Shown here piece after piece: positions 32,780 through 40,424 of a stretch of 64,000 nt of DNA. The notes beneath the pieces are model-generated. The model saw only the letters and a program-made list of their open reading frames with translations. It did not search any database and was not told the origin of the DNA. Within the stretch, counting starts at the first letter, position 1. Each line of letters starts with the position of its first letter. The position numbers were made by a program, and so were the translations under genes. Source of the stretch: Alphaproteobacteria bacterium (GTDB taxonomy: Bacteria; Pseudomonadota; Alphaproteobacteria; JANQMY01); contig JANQPL010000017.1 of assembly GCA_028289425.1 (NCBI GenBank), positions 186,001 to 250,000 of the forward strand. The letters run 5' to 3'.

Positions 32780-33435
32780 TGGAAAACAAAGAGATGTCTT
32801 CGATCCTCAAAATCTACGCCCCCGTGATTTCCACCTATGGGCGGATTGCGGCCATGACGGCGGAAGAAGCGGGACTGGTCTGGGAGAATGTTCCGACCCA
32901 TGCGGGCGCCGGCGAACACCGCGCACGGCACCCGTTCCAGAAAACGCCGGCTGTTGAAATTGACGGTATCCAGCTCTACGAGACCATCGCCATTTGTCAG
33001 TATGTGGATGATGTGCACGGCCGTGGGCAGCTTCAGCCGAAAGATCCGTTAGAGCGGGCACGCATGAGCCAATGGATTTCCATTGCAAATGCTTATGTCT
33101 TTCCCACGACGGAAAACGGATTGGTCTTGCCCCGCCTCGTGGTCCCCATGATGGGGGGCACGCCGCGGGAAGAGCTCATCGAGCAAGCGCTGCCGACCAT
33201 CGCGTATCAGATGACGCTCGTCAGCAACCGGCTCGAAGAAGCGGCATACCTGGCAGGTAATCGCTTTTCCCTCGCCGACATCTTTATGTACTGCATTTTG
33301 AGGGCCGTTCAGCTTACGCCGGAAGGGCGCATGATCTTCGATCAGCTTCTGCCTTTGAAAAAGTGGGCTAGCACTGTTTCGACCCGAAAAAGCGCGCAAG
33401 CGACCCAATGGTCGACGGAAGACTTTATGGATTAG
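32779..33435 (+). CDS. Glutathione S-transferase
   Basis: A 218-aa GST. The thioredoxin-like N-terminal half has YAPVISTYGRIAAMTAEEAGL (the catalytic Ser/Tyr region) and the cis-Pro site KTPAVEIDGIQLYETIAICQYVDD. The all-helical C-terminal half includes YLAGNRFSLADIFMYCIL with the family N-capping box. It should conjugate or reduce electrophilic compounds, which fits the P450/MAPEG neighbourhood. The start is either the GTG at 32779, whose AAGGA would come from the repeat, or the ATG at 32794. Confidence 0.88.
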   Translation: MENKEMSSILKIYAPVISTYGRIAAMTAEEAGLVWENVPTHAGAGEHRARHPFQKTPAVEIDGIQLYETIAICQYVDDVHGRGQLQPKDPLERARMSQWISIANAYVFPTTENGLVLPRLVVPMMGGTPREELIEQALPTIAYQMTLVSNRLEEAAYLAGNRFSLADIFMYCILRAVQLTPEGRMIFDQLLPLKKWASTVSTRKSAQATQWSTEDFMD

Positions 33436-33440
33436 CTTGG

Positions 33441-33512
33441 CCGTCCCGCTCCCCCTTCCCAACCACCCGATAAGGGTACCCTAGGGGTGGTTGGGAAGGG
33501 GGAGCGGGACGG
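33441..33512. repeat. Long palindromic repeat, family P copy 2
   Basis: The most complete copy: perfect 28-nt arms (CCGTCCCGCTCCCCCTTCCC-AACCACCC and complement, 33441-33468 with 33485-33512) around GATAAGGGTACCCTAG. It begins 5 nt after the GST stop and ends only 19 nt before the thioesterase start. Confidence 0.9.
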
Positions 33513-33531
33513 TCGTAGGAGATATCAAAAC

Positions 33532-33921
33532 ATGTCCGACAATCTCGCTGACTTCATGCCGTTCTCGAAGCTTATGGGCGTCCAGGTCACGGAAGCTACG
33601 AAGGAAAGAGTCGTGGGCACGCTGACGGTTGGGCCTGAGCTGTGCACCAGCAACAACATCATGCATGGCGGGGCGATGATGGCGTTTGCGGATACATTGG
33701 GGGCGATCGCCGCGTCCTTGAACCTGCCGGAGGGGGCCAATGGGACAACAACCATCGAAAGCAAAACCAATTTCCTAAGGGCCGCCCCGGAAGGGTCCAC
33801 GATCACCGCCGAAACCACGCCCGTCAATGTGGGTCGGCGGCTGTCGGTCTGGCAGACTAAACTGTTCCGCGAAGACGGCAAACCAGCGGCCATTATCACC
33901 CAATCGCAATTGGTGCTGTAA
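33532..33921 (+). CDS. PaaI-type hotdog thioesterase
   Basis: A 129-aa hotdog-fold thioesterase. The track ORF starts at 33487, inside the palindrome; the ATG at 33532 (MSDNLADFMPF) has TAGGAG upstream and is preferred. Conserved residues are NNIMHGGAMMAFADTLGAIAA, the PaaI signature with the Asn, Gly and Asp of the active site, and ESKTNFLRAAPEGS. It hydrolyses acyl-CoA thioesters, often aromatic ones, but the exact substrate is unknown. Confidence 0.87.
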   Translation: MSDNLADFMPFSKLMGVQVTEATKERVVGTLTVGPELCTSNNIMHGGAMMAFADTLGAIAASLNLPEGANGTTTIESKTNFLRAAPEGSTITAETTPVNVGRRLSVWQTKLFREDGKPAAIITQSQLVL

Positions 33922-33923
33922 GA

Positions 33924-34250
33924 TCAGTCGGAAACCTTAAACCAAAACTCCACTTCCTCGGTTTCCACATCGCAATGGGCCGAATGTTCTAATCCGGCCG
34001 GCACGTGGTACCAGTCGCCCGGACCATACACATAATCAGAGCCATTCATGGTGATGGTCATTTCGCCTTTTGTGATCACCCCCCAATTGTCCGTGTCGTG
34101 GGTGTGAGGCTCAATCACCGTGCCGCCTGGATAAGTGCCAAACAGCACATCGCAGTTTTCGGCTGGAAGACGGAAGGCGTCAAACCGCCCCCGATAAGGT
34201 TGGAGCTGCTTAATGCGCTCTGGAAATTCTGACCATCTCATATACGGCAT
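33924..34250 (-). CDS. Cupin-domain protein
   Basis: A small single-cupin protein of about 108 aa. The metal-binding motif 1 is in EPHTHDTDNWGVITKGEMTI (H-x-H-x5-G-type) and the second in YHVPAGLEHSAHCD; between them is TMNGSDYVYGPGD. It may be a dioxygenase, an isomerase or simply a ligand-binding protein. The start is uncertain: the track begins at a TTG (34313), while ATGs at 34250 and 34241 fit the cupin core better. It is divergent from the AraC-type regulator gene and may be its target. Confidence 0.75.
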   Translation of the reverse strand: MPYMRWSEFPERIKQLQPYRGRFDAFRLPAENCDVLFGTYPGGTVIEPHTHDTDNWGVITKGEMTITMNGSDYVYGPGDWYHVPAGLEHSAHCDVETEEVEFWFKVSD

Positions 34251-34391
34251 CCAAAGTTGTTGCGCTGCAGTGTGCCCATCCTGGGGTCGAAAGCTTTCAA
34301 AAAAGTGCCCCAATCAGTGCAAGGGGCGTTCATTGCCGGTCCGAAATGTTAATGTGCCGGAGGAAATGGTTGCCGATAGCGTGCCAAGATC

Positions 34392-35189
34392 ATGTTGAGC
34401 CGAACCACCGATCAGTTTGCGGTCTCGCTGTTGCCGCGCAGCGCCTATGAGGCGCGATTCACGGCCGACCGCACCCGGATCGGTTTTGCCTTTGACATTC
34501 AACGGGGAAGCCATGCCATCGGCACGGACCGGCACACACCGTTCATCACGCGGCCGTCGACGGTTGCCGTTACGCCGCGAGGGTGCGATGTGTTTTCCCA
34601 GTCGGCTGTGGGCGGCGAGTACCTCACGATCGAGCCATTGGACAAGGATTGGCACCTTCCACCTTCAGCCTGCACAAATCGTGTCGTTCCGGAGGCGGAT
34701 CAAATCGCCCACGCACTGAGGCGGTTGATGTTCCGCTTGGGCCCGCACCGGGAAGAGCTGAACGAGCATGCCTTCACGTTTGTGGATTTGGTGGAGGAAA
34801 GTTTGGGTGATGGTCCGATTGCGCATTCACATCTTGGGTCGCTGACAGACCGCCGCCTCAATACCCTGAACGATTTCATCGAAGCGCACTTGCCCGGTGA
34901 TCTTGGCGTGGACAAAATGGCGGCACAGGTGGGCCTGCGGCCGCGGCACTTCATGCGCGCCTTCAAACATGCAACCGGAACAACGCCGCATGCTTATGTG
35001 GTGGAACGCCGGTTGGAGCGGGCACGCCGGCTTCTTGTTGCGGGCAGCCAGCATGTCTCTGACGTCGCGATGGCATGTGGGTTTTCGTCCCACGCCCATC
35101 TCACATCCTGCTTCACCAAGCGGTTTGGGGTGCCGCCATCGGCCTTCAGACGACACGAGCGCGCTAGCGGATCAGCCCTTCGATCATGA
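34392..35189 (+). CDS. AraC-family transcriptional regulator
   Basis: A 265-aa regulator with an N-terminal ligand-binding part and an AraC/XylS DNA-binding domain at residues of about 155-255. The two helix-turn-helix units are LGVDKMAAQVGLRPRHFMRAFK and VSDVAMACGFSSHAHLTSCFTKRFG followed by PPSAFRR. It is divergent from the cupin gene and convergent with the membrane-protein gene, which it overlaps by 26 nt. Targets may be the cupin or the nearby detoxification genes. Confidence 0.9.
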   Translation: MLSRTTDQFAVSLLPRSAYEARFTADRTRIGFAFDIQRGSHAIGTDRHTPFITRPSTVAVTPRGCDVFSQSAVGGEYLTIEPLDKDWHLPPSACTNRVVPEADQIAHALRRLMFRLGPHREELNEHAFTFVDLVEESLGDGPIAHSHLGSLTDRRLNTLNDFIEAHLPGDLGVDKMAAQVGLRPRHFMRAFKHATGTTPHAYVVERRLERARRLLVAGSQHVSDVAMACGFSSHAHLTSCFTKRFGVPPSAFRRHERASGSALRS

Positions 35190-36237
35190 TCTGAGCGCCG
35201 GCGCCACCGAACCAGGACAGCACCGGGATCAGCAAATAGACAATGAAACGGCCGATGTCAGGTGAGTCCACCGGCCAGTCTGACAAAGAGTCCAACTCGC
35301 GCTTGTAGGCCAATAGGTCTGAAAGATGCGCCGACGGACCGTTTTGCGGCTCTGATTGACCTTTCAGAACGGCCCGACGGCCCTTAACGGCGTGAACCAC
35401 CCAATCCAACTCCTTGCTCTTCTCTCGAACAATGAAACTGCGGGCGGCAAACAGAGGGAGCAGAAACTCGACGGTAGCAAGCACGGCCGAAAGCCCGACC
35501 ATCACGTAAATTGTCGGCAGTTCGCCGAAGAGGGTTTGGTTGTTCCCTTCATCCAAAAGCAGCGTTACCAGTATGGCGAACAGAAACAAGGCGCGCAGGG
35601 CCGCGCGCATGCCGATGCGCACGAATGGACGGTAGGCATCGCGGTCGAACACGTCGATCACAAATTGCTTCCCGTACTGATAGCGAAAAAGTGTGAGAAG
35701 GGGGTGGCTGATCGCGATAGCACGGCCACCGCGGGCAAACGCGGCTGGAAAAACAAAAGCGGCAAAGATAAAGAACGACTCGACAATTCCCTCGCGCAGT
35801 AGCAGCGAACCCGATCCGGTGAAGAGAAACAAATAGATGAAGCCGACGAGACCGCCGATTCCCAGAGCCCAACGGCTGCGCCGCGCAAGTCGCTGCACGA
35901 TCGGTCCAATATCTTCCCCAATGGCGTCGGCGGGTATCCTTGCCCGCAGCTCTTTGACGTCGACGTGATTGCCCCGCTGCACATAGATGTCCGACGCATA
36001 GAGGTAGGCGAATATAACGCTGACAACAACAACTGTATCGAACTCGTACCAAAACGTCGGAGGGGGCCGGTAATACTCATTCAACGGAGGGAACTGGACA
36101 ACCGCCAGGCCCACGCCGTAAAGGCCGATCAGAAGCAGACAGAAAAGTAGCCCCGTTATCCACGGGCGCAACGGGACAGAGGCGAATAATCGTCCGTCCG
36201 GCGTGTCGATTTCTTTGAGAGCTTCTGCGTAGTCCAT
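35164..36237 (-). CDS. Multi-pass membrane protein of unknown function
   Basis: A 357-aa protein with about seven hydrophobic segments: ITGLLFCLLLIGLYGVGLAVV, FDTVVVVSVIFAYLYASDIYV, ALGIGGLVGFIYLFLFTG, FFIFAAFVFPAAFA, ALRALFLFAILVTLLL, IYVMVGLSAVLATVEFLLPLF, and a C-terminal FIVYLLIPVLSWFG. Charged loops lie between them and there is no recognisable enzyme motif. I could not name a family. It stands alone on the minus strand. Confidence 0.7.
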   Translation of the reverse strand: MDYAEALKEIDTPDGRLFASVPLRPWITGLLFCLLLIGLYGVGLAVVQFPPLNEYYRPPPTFWYEFDTVVVVSVIFAYLYASDIYVQRGNHVDVKELRARIPADAIGEDIGPIVQRLARRSRWALGIGGLVGFIYLFLFTGSGSLLLREGIVESFFIFAAFVFPAAFARGGRAIAISHPLLTLFRYQYGKQFVIDVFDRDAYRPFVRIGMRAALRALFLFAILVTLLLDEGNNQTLFGELPTIYVMVGLSAVLATVEFLLPLFAARSFIVREKSKELDWVVHAVKGRRAVLKGQSEPQNGPSAHLSDLLAYKRELDSLSDWPVDSPDIGRFIVYLLIPVLSWFGGAGAQIMIEGLIR

Positions 36238-36315
36238 GCCTCAGCACCTAATCGATGACAAGGCCGGACACAAGCCCCCTCATAACCCGTTCGAATGGAT
36301 TAGGCAAAAGCTCGA

Positions 36316-36786
36316 TTAGTTCTTGAGGGCGTCGCGGATGGCGTCTGCCTTTTGCTCCGTGAACACACCGGTTTCGAGCAAGTCGAGAATCGATATCACG
36401 CCGCCATTGGCGCCCCAGCTGCCCTCATTGATGGTGCGGAACTGGACCCACCAATTGGGCGACGGCGCGCCCATCTTAAGGGCATTCGTAAGCGCGTCGT
36501 AAAGATTTAGGATCACTTGGGCCCTGTCGGCTTGAGGCCAATGGCCATCCATCACAGCCACATCGATCACCATCACATCTGCGTCCGCTTCGGATATGAG
36601 GGTGCCGTTGATGGCCATGCTGTCTTTCGGCAGTTCGCGAAAATGCACTTGAAACCCCAGGCGGGCGAGGGGTTCGAATTGCCCCAGCTCGACCGTCAAG
36701 ACGGCATCCGTCAAGCTCGTCGAGAGTTCCTTGCGCTGAACTTTCGTAATCCGTACTTCGGGGACGGTGACGGTGATCGTTGTCAT
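36316..36786 (-). CDS. Tautomerase-superfamily-like protein
   Basis: A 156-aa protein that reads like two beta-alpha-beta units, a layout seen in tautomerase/MIF-like proteins. The first is TITVTVPEVRITKVQRKELSTSLTDAVL with FQVHFRELPKDSMAING, the second VMVIDVAVMDGHWPQADRAQVILNLYDAL with NWWVQFRTINEGSWGANG. The N-terminal Pro needed by classical tautomerases is absent (sequence begins MTTITV), so the reaction may differ or be lost. It overlaps the alcohol dehydrogenase stop as ATGA and so should be co-translated with it. Confidence 0.6.
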   Translation of the reverse strand: MTTITVTVPEVRITKVQRKELSTSLTDAVLTVELGQFEPLARLGFQVHFRELPKDSMAINGTLISEADADVMVIDVAVMDGHWPQADRAQVILNLYDALTNALKMGAPSPNWWVQFRTINEGSWGANGGVISILDLLETGVFTEQKADAIRDALKN

Positions 36787-37856
36787 GAAGAACCCTCCCG
36801 ATGTTGCGCGAGCAGCGCGTCATCCAAAACGAAGACGGGTTTGACGCTGTCCAGTAGGCGCTCTTGCGCTTCTAGTGCCGGAAAGACATCGGACACAACG
36901 TCGGTGACCTTCAGGACTTCTTTCCCGATGAGCGGCATAACGGTCTTCAGCTCATGGGCGGCATTCACCATTTCATTTCGCACGGTGATGCAATTGAAAT
37001 AGTTTCCCATCCAAGGCGGGCGCATGTCGGTCGGGCCGAAATAGCCGCCAACGGTTGTGCAAAACCCTTCCGGCGCCGTAGACATCATCGCAACATAAAA
37101 GCTCGCTTCTTTGATCTGCGCATCCACGGTGATGAGGTAAGGGCCAAGTGGCGCGGTTTGTTCGTCGATCCGCTGCTCGATCACGTTCGCGCCTAATCGT
37201 TCGGCAATGGCCAGCCGGTCAGGTTTGGTGTCCACATAGTCGACCTTGCCCGCACCCAGCGCCTTTGCCGTCGCGACTGCGTAGAGCCCGCAACTGCCGG
37301 CGCCGCTGCCGCCCAGCACCAGCACATCTGCACCCGGCCAGCGGGCAAGCCCAGGCGCGACCAAGCGAAACCCGTCGGGCAAATTGTCGGAAGCGGGCGC
37401 AAGCGCAATGGGCGACGCGCCATTGGGAATCGGAAACAGCATGTGATCCGCATACGGCACAAGAACACGTTCAGAGAAACCGCCGCCATATTCGATCTCG
37501 TTGCCGGGTAAGCCGAACGTTGAAAGGCGCGGCACGCTTTCGCAGGAGCGGGTCAGGCCCATCTTGCACATGCGGCATTCTCCACATGAGATTTGGAACG
37601 ACACAACAACCCGGTCGCCAGGTTTTACGGTAGACACCGCATCGCCAATCTCCACCACTTCCGCGGTGAATTCATGGCCGATGGCGAATTGTTGCTGGGT
37701 GGGCGTGTTGCCGCGAAAGATCGCCAAGTCCAGATCGCAGCGGGACACGGCGAGCGGGCGCACAAGGGCCTGCCGCGCATCGGAGATTTTTGGCGCAGGC
37801 ACCTCGCGCCATTCAAATTCCCGGGGGCCGATAAAGGTCAGTTGATGCATGTGCAT
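36783..37856 (-). CDS. Zinc-type alcohol dehydrogenase (MDR family)
   Basis: A medium-chain dehydrogenase of about 357 aa from the ATG at 37856. The catalytic-zinc ligands are in SRCDLDLA and IGHEFTAEV, the structural zinc site is CGECRMCKMGLTRSC, and the NAD(P) fold has VLVLGGSGAGSCGLYAVATAKALGA with an acidic residue in YVDTKPDR, which favours NAD(H). It should oxidise an alcohol or related substrate. It is divergent from the LysR regulator at 37989, which probably controls it, and is coupled to the tautomerase-like gene. Confidence 0.88.
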   Translation of the reverse strand: MHMHQLTFIGPREFEWREVPAPKISDARQALVRPLAVSRCDLDLAIFRGNTPTQQQFAIGHEFTAEVVEIGDAVSTVKPGDRVVVSFQISCGECRMCKMGLTRSCESVPRLSTFGLPGNEIEYGGGFSERVLVPYADHMLFPIPNGASPIALAPASDNLPDGFRLVAPGLARWPGADVLVLGGSGAGSCGLYAVATAKALGAGKVDYVDTKPDRLAIAERLGANVIEQRIDEQTAPLGPYLITVDAQIKEASFYVAMMSTAPEGFCTTVGGYFGPTDMRPPWMGNYFNCITVRNEMVNAAHELKTVMPLIGKEVLKVTDVVSDVFPALEAQERLLDSVKPVFVLDDALLAQHREGSS

Positions 37857-37988
37857 GAAACATCCCGCTTGTGTGGGTTGAGGAGCTGATGTGAATTCCC
37901 CAAATCTCGCGCTGACTTGGGCCTTGTACAAACGAGTTCCGCACACATAAGATGAATTTGGCTCATGTTAGGTTGCCAGGTACTGCAA

Positions 37989-38888
37989 ATGTCGCAAGGA
38001 AATCCCAAGGTTTTGCCGCCAATGCCCGCTTTAAAGGCCTTTGAAGCGGCAGCCCGTCACATGAATTTTAAGCATGCGGCCACGGAGCTGGGCCTGTCCG
38101 CCTCGGCGGTGAGCCATCAAGTGCGCAAGCTCGAAGACTATTTGCAAGTACCCCTTTTCAAGCGCGGCTACCGTAAGGTGGAACTAACGGCGGACGGCGC
38201 GGCCTATGCGGCCGATCTCATCCGGGGCTTTCACGAAATTCGGTCGGGGACGGAACGTTTACTGAATGCGCGGCGGCGCGAACCGTTCCGTGTCAGCACC
38301 ATGCCGGTCTTCGCCGCGCGCTACCTCACCGAAACCATCGGCGATTTTGAACGGCAGAATCCCGAACTCGATGTGCGCTGGGAGATCAGCCACACCTGGC
38401 GCGATTTCGACAAAGATGATTTGGATGTGGCGATCCGCTACGGTACCGGCGCGTGGCCGGGTCTGCATGCGGAGCGTCTGTTCAACATTCGCGGGCGTCT
38501 TGCCTGCGCGCCGTCCATGCTCGACGGCGAAACGCCGCTCCAAAAACTTGAAGATCTTAGACACCACGTGTGGATCGGCGTTCAGCAGGCCCCAAATTCT
38601 TGGGCGGAATGGACCGAAGCCGCCGGCATGCCGGATCTTCAACCGGCGCGCATTCTTTGGTACGACACGCTGGTGGGCGCACTGCAAGCCGCCCAAACCG
38701 GGCTTGGGTTTGTTCTGGGGCCGGACGTTTTGTTCGACCGCCACATTGCGTCAGGTCAATTGGTCTATCCGTTCGATGTGGTGTCCAATTCCGCCGAAAG
38801 TTATTTTTTCGTATGCCGGCCTCAAATGCGTGACGACCCCAAAGTCAAGCGCTTCCGGTCCTGGCTCAAGAAGCAGATGGACGCCTAA
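37989..38888 (+). CDS. LysR-family transcriptional regulator (GcvA-like)
   Basis: A regulator of about 299 aa. The winged helix is MPALKAFEAAARHMNFKHAATELGLSASAVSHQVRKLEDYL (the GcvA-type opening), followed by a type 2 periplasmic-binding-like effector domain (FRVSTMPVFAARYLTETIGDF). The ATG at 37989 is preferred to the track start at 37965. It is transcribed away from the alcohol dehydrogenase, the classic layout for a LysR activator and its target; the 132-nt spacer should hold its binding site. Confidence 0.9.
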   Translation: MSQGNPKVLPPMPALKAFEAAARHMNFKHAATELGLSASAVSHQVRKLEDYLQVPLFKRGYRKVELTADGAAYAADLIRGFHEIRSGTERLLNARRREPFRVSTMPVFAARYLTETIGDFERQNPELDVRWEISHTWRDFDKDDLDVAIRYGTGAWPGLHAERLFNIRGRLACAPSMLDGETPLQKLEDLRHHVWIGVQQAPNSWAEWTEAAGMPDLQPARILWYDTLVGALQAAQTGLGFVLGPDVLFDRHIASGQLVYPFDVVSNSAESYFFVCRPQMRDDPKVKRFRSWLKKQMDA

Positions 38889-39303
38889 GGCCGCCCGCTT
38901 GCACCAGCCGCGTGATGGACATGCCAACCAGCATGGCCACCACAAAGGCGATGGATTGTTCCGGCGCCGCGCCCAACGACGCGATCGCCGGGCCTGGGCA
39001 GAAACCCACCAATCCCCAGCCAATACCGAAAAGCGTGGCGCCACCGACCAATGGCAGATCGATGTCGTTCCGTGTGGGAAGTGCAAAATTGCCGGCAAAT
39101 AGGGGGTGGGGGCGCCGTGTCGCCAGCCGATGGCCCATGAAATTCACGGCAACCGCGCCCGCCATCACAAAAGCAAGGCTCGCATCCCAGGCGCCGAGGA
39201 TATCCAGAAAGCCCAGCACCTTGGCCGGATTGATCATGCCGGAAATTACCAGTCCCAAGCTAAACAACAGGCCGATCAGAAAGGCGGAAACGTGTTTCAT
39301 CAT
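38866..39303 (-). CDS. YeeE/YedE (DUF6691)-type membrane protein, sulfur transport
   Basis: A 145-aa protein with four or so helices. It shows AFLIGLLFSLGLVISGMINPAKVLGFLDILG and GIGWGLVGFCPGPAIASLGA, the second half of the YeeE/YedE sulfur-transport fold. Its partner is the next gene upstream (3 nt apart). The pair corresponds to the PmpA/PmpB-type couples thought to move thiosulfate or sulfane sulfur. The 3' end overlaps the LysR gene by 23 nt. Confidence 0.85.
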   Translation of the reverse strand: MMKHVSAFLIGLLFSLGLVISGMINPAKVLGFLDILGAWDASLAFVMAGAVAVNFMGHRLATRRPHPLFAGNFALPTRNDIDLPLVGGATLFGIGWGLVGFCPGPAIASLGAAPEQSIAFVVAMLVGMSITRLVQAGGLRRPSAS

Positions 39304-39306
39304 GTC

Positions 39307-39726
39307 TTAGCCTCCTAACCCGTGCCGCACGACGAAAACCGTCACCATGGCAACGCCCATGAATATGGCAGTCGCCACAAACGACCGCGGTGAGAGGCGG
39401 GGCAAACCGCACACACCATGGCCGGACGTGCAGCCGCTGCCGATGACGGTACCGGCGCCGACGATCAATCCGGCGGCGATCAGCAACGGCATATTGTTGG
39501 TGACGGTGAAGGGGATCGATGATTGGGTTGCGGCTGTAAAGGCCACCGGGGCTGCGACCACGCCCAGCACAAAGGACAAGCGCCACCCCCATTCGCTTTC
39601 AATGGGCGGTGTCAAACGGCTGACAATGCCGCTTACCCCCATGACTTTGCCGTGGGCCGCCATGAGCAGTGTGGCGGCAAGCCCGATAAGCGCGCCGCCG
39701 ATCGTTGCAAGAACGAAATCGTGCAT
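39307..39726 (-). CDS. YeeE/YedE-family membrane protein, sulfur transport
   Basis: A 139-aa partner of the DUF6691 protein. The ATG at 39726 follows CAGGAGGTCCTA, a strong ribosome site; the 217-aa track ORF extends too far upstream. It contains GAGTVIGSGCTSGHGVCGLPRLSPRS, the conserved YeeE/YedE cysteine segment, and several helices. It should form one half of a sulfur-compound channel. Its ATG overlaps the ArsR-type regulator stop by one base (TAATG), so the three genes form one operon. Confidence 0.87.
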   Translation of the reverse strand: MHDFVLATIGGALIGLAATLLMAAHGKVMGVSGIVSRLTPPIESEWGWRLSFVLGVVAAPVAFTAATQSSIPFTVTNNMPLLIAAGLIVGAGTVIGSGCTSGHGVCGLPRLSPRSFVATAIFMGVAMVTVFVVRHGLGG

Positions 39727-40052
39727 TAGGACCTCCTGTTTTGATTGTTTTTTGGGGCACAAAACGTGTCGTACAGAAACATCATGATTTTCATGATGTT
39801 CGGATCGGCGATGGCGTAGAAGATGGATTGTCCATCGCGCCGTGTACGAACAATCCCTTCCCGCCGCAAAATGGCGAGTTGTTGTGACATGGCGGGCGGC
39901 TTCATGCCGACGGCGGCGCACAGCTCGCCGGACGACATCTCTCCCTCCACCAGCTGGCACAACACCATCAACCGGCCGGGTGCCGACAGCAGCTTCATAT
40001 AGCTACTCACCTCGTCGGCGGTTTCTTCCATCTGCGCGATGTCTAATTTCAT
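39726..40052 (-). CDS. ArsR-family regulator of the BigR/SqrR persulfide-sensor type
   Basis: A 108-aa winged-helix repressor from the ATG at 40052. The recognition region is SSGELCAAVGMKPPAMSQQLAILRREGIVRTRRDGQSIFYAI. Cys32 (in LMVLCQLVEGE) and Cys98 (in LYDTFCAP) are 66 residues apart, the same spacing as the redox pair in SqrR (41/107) and BigR (42/108), which form a tetrasulfide bridge when sulfane sulfur rises. It heads an operon with two sulfur transporters, just the right context. An operator-like palindrome overlaps the region in front of the start. Confidence 0.85.
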   Translation of the reverse strand: MKLDIAQMEETADEVSSYMKLLSAPGRLMVLCQLVEGEMSSGELCAAVGMKPPAMSQQLAILRREGIVRTRRDGQSIFYAIADPNIMKIMMFLYDTFCAPKNNQNRRS

Positions 40053-40058
40053 GAATGC

Positions 40059-40082
40059 ATATTTGCGCAATTATGCAAATAA
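40059..40082. promoter_or_regulatory. Candidate operator of the BigR/SqrR-like repressor
   Basis: An inverted repeat ATTTGC-N8-GCAAAT (40061-40066 with 40075-40080) in AT-rich sequence, directly upstream of the repressor ATG. Its form and place suggest autoregulation, as is usual for BigR. Confidence 0.6.
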
Positions 40083-40123
40083 AGCAAGAAGTAGTTTGGA
40101 TGTTGTTGTGACCCGAACCCCTG

Positions 40124-40215
40124 GCGTCATTCGCCGGTTTAGCCGGCGAATCCATCTATCGTTAGGAATGCGCGGGTGGCGGGTTGGATTCGCCGATCAA
40201 ATCGGCGAACGACGC
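40124..40215. repeat. Inverted repeat GCGTCATTCGCCG...CGGCGAACGACGC
   Basis: The ends match in 12 of 13 positions, and each half holds its own small palindrome (TTCGCCGGTTTAGCCGGCGAA and TTCGCCGATCAAATCGGCGAA, counted loosely). It sits between the repressor operator and the P450-like gene. With the next repeat it fills the 370-nt gap; no gene is seen there. Confidence 0.65.
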
Positions 40216-40250
40216 TGAGTGTTTTCAGCCAGGCGGTGCACTTTTTAGCC

Positions 40251-40406
40251 GTCATTGCGAGGGCCGGCCGCAAAGCGGGCGTGCCCGCGGCCTGCCTTCG
40301 CCGAAGCGAAGCTTAGGCTTCGCGCAGGCAGGCAATCCAGAGTCGTTGGGCACGGAGCAAATGATTCTGGATCGCCACGCATTCCATTGGAATGCTCGCG
40401 ATGACG
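40251..40406. repeat. GTCATTGCGAG-type palindromic repeat, copy 1
   Basis: Ends GTCATTGCGAG and CTCGCGATGAC, with GCAATCCAGAG and ATTCTGGATCG halves inside. The same element recurs at 48058. Elements of this type are widespread between bacterial genes. It ends 18 nt before the stop of the P450-like gene. Confidence 0.75.
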
Positions 40407-40424
40407 ACTTTGGATGTTTTCGGC

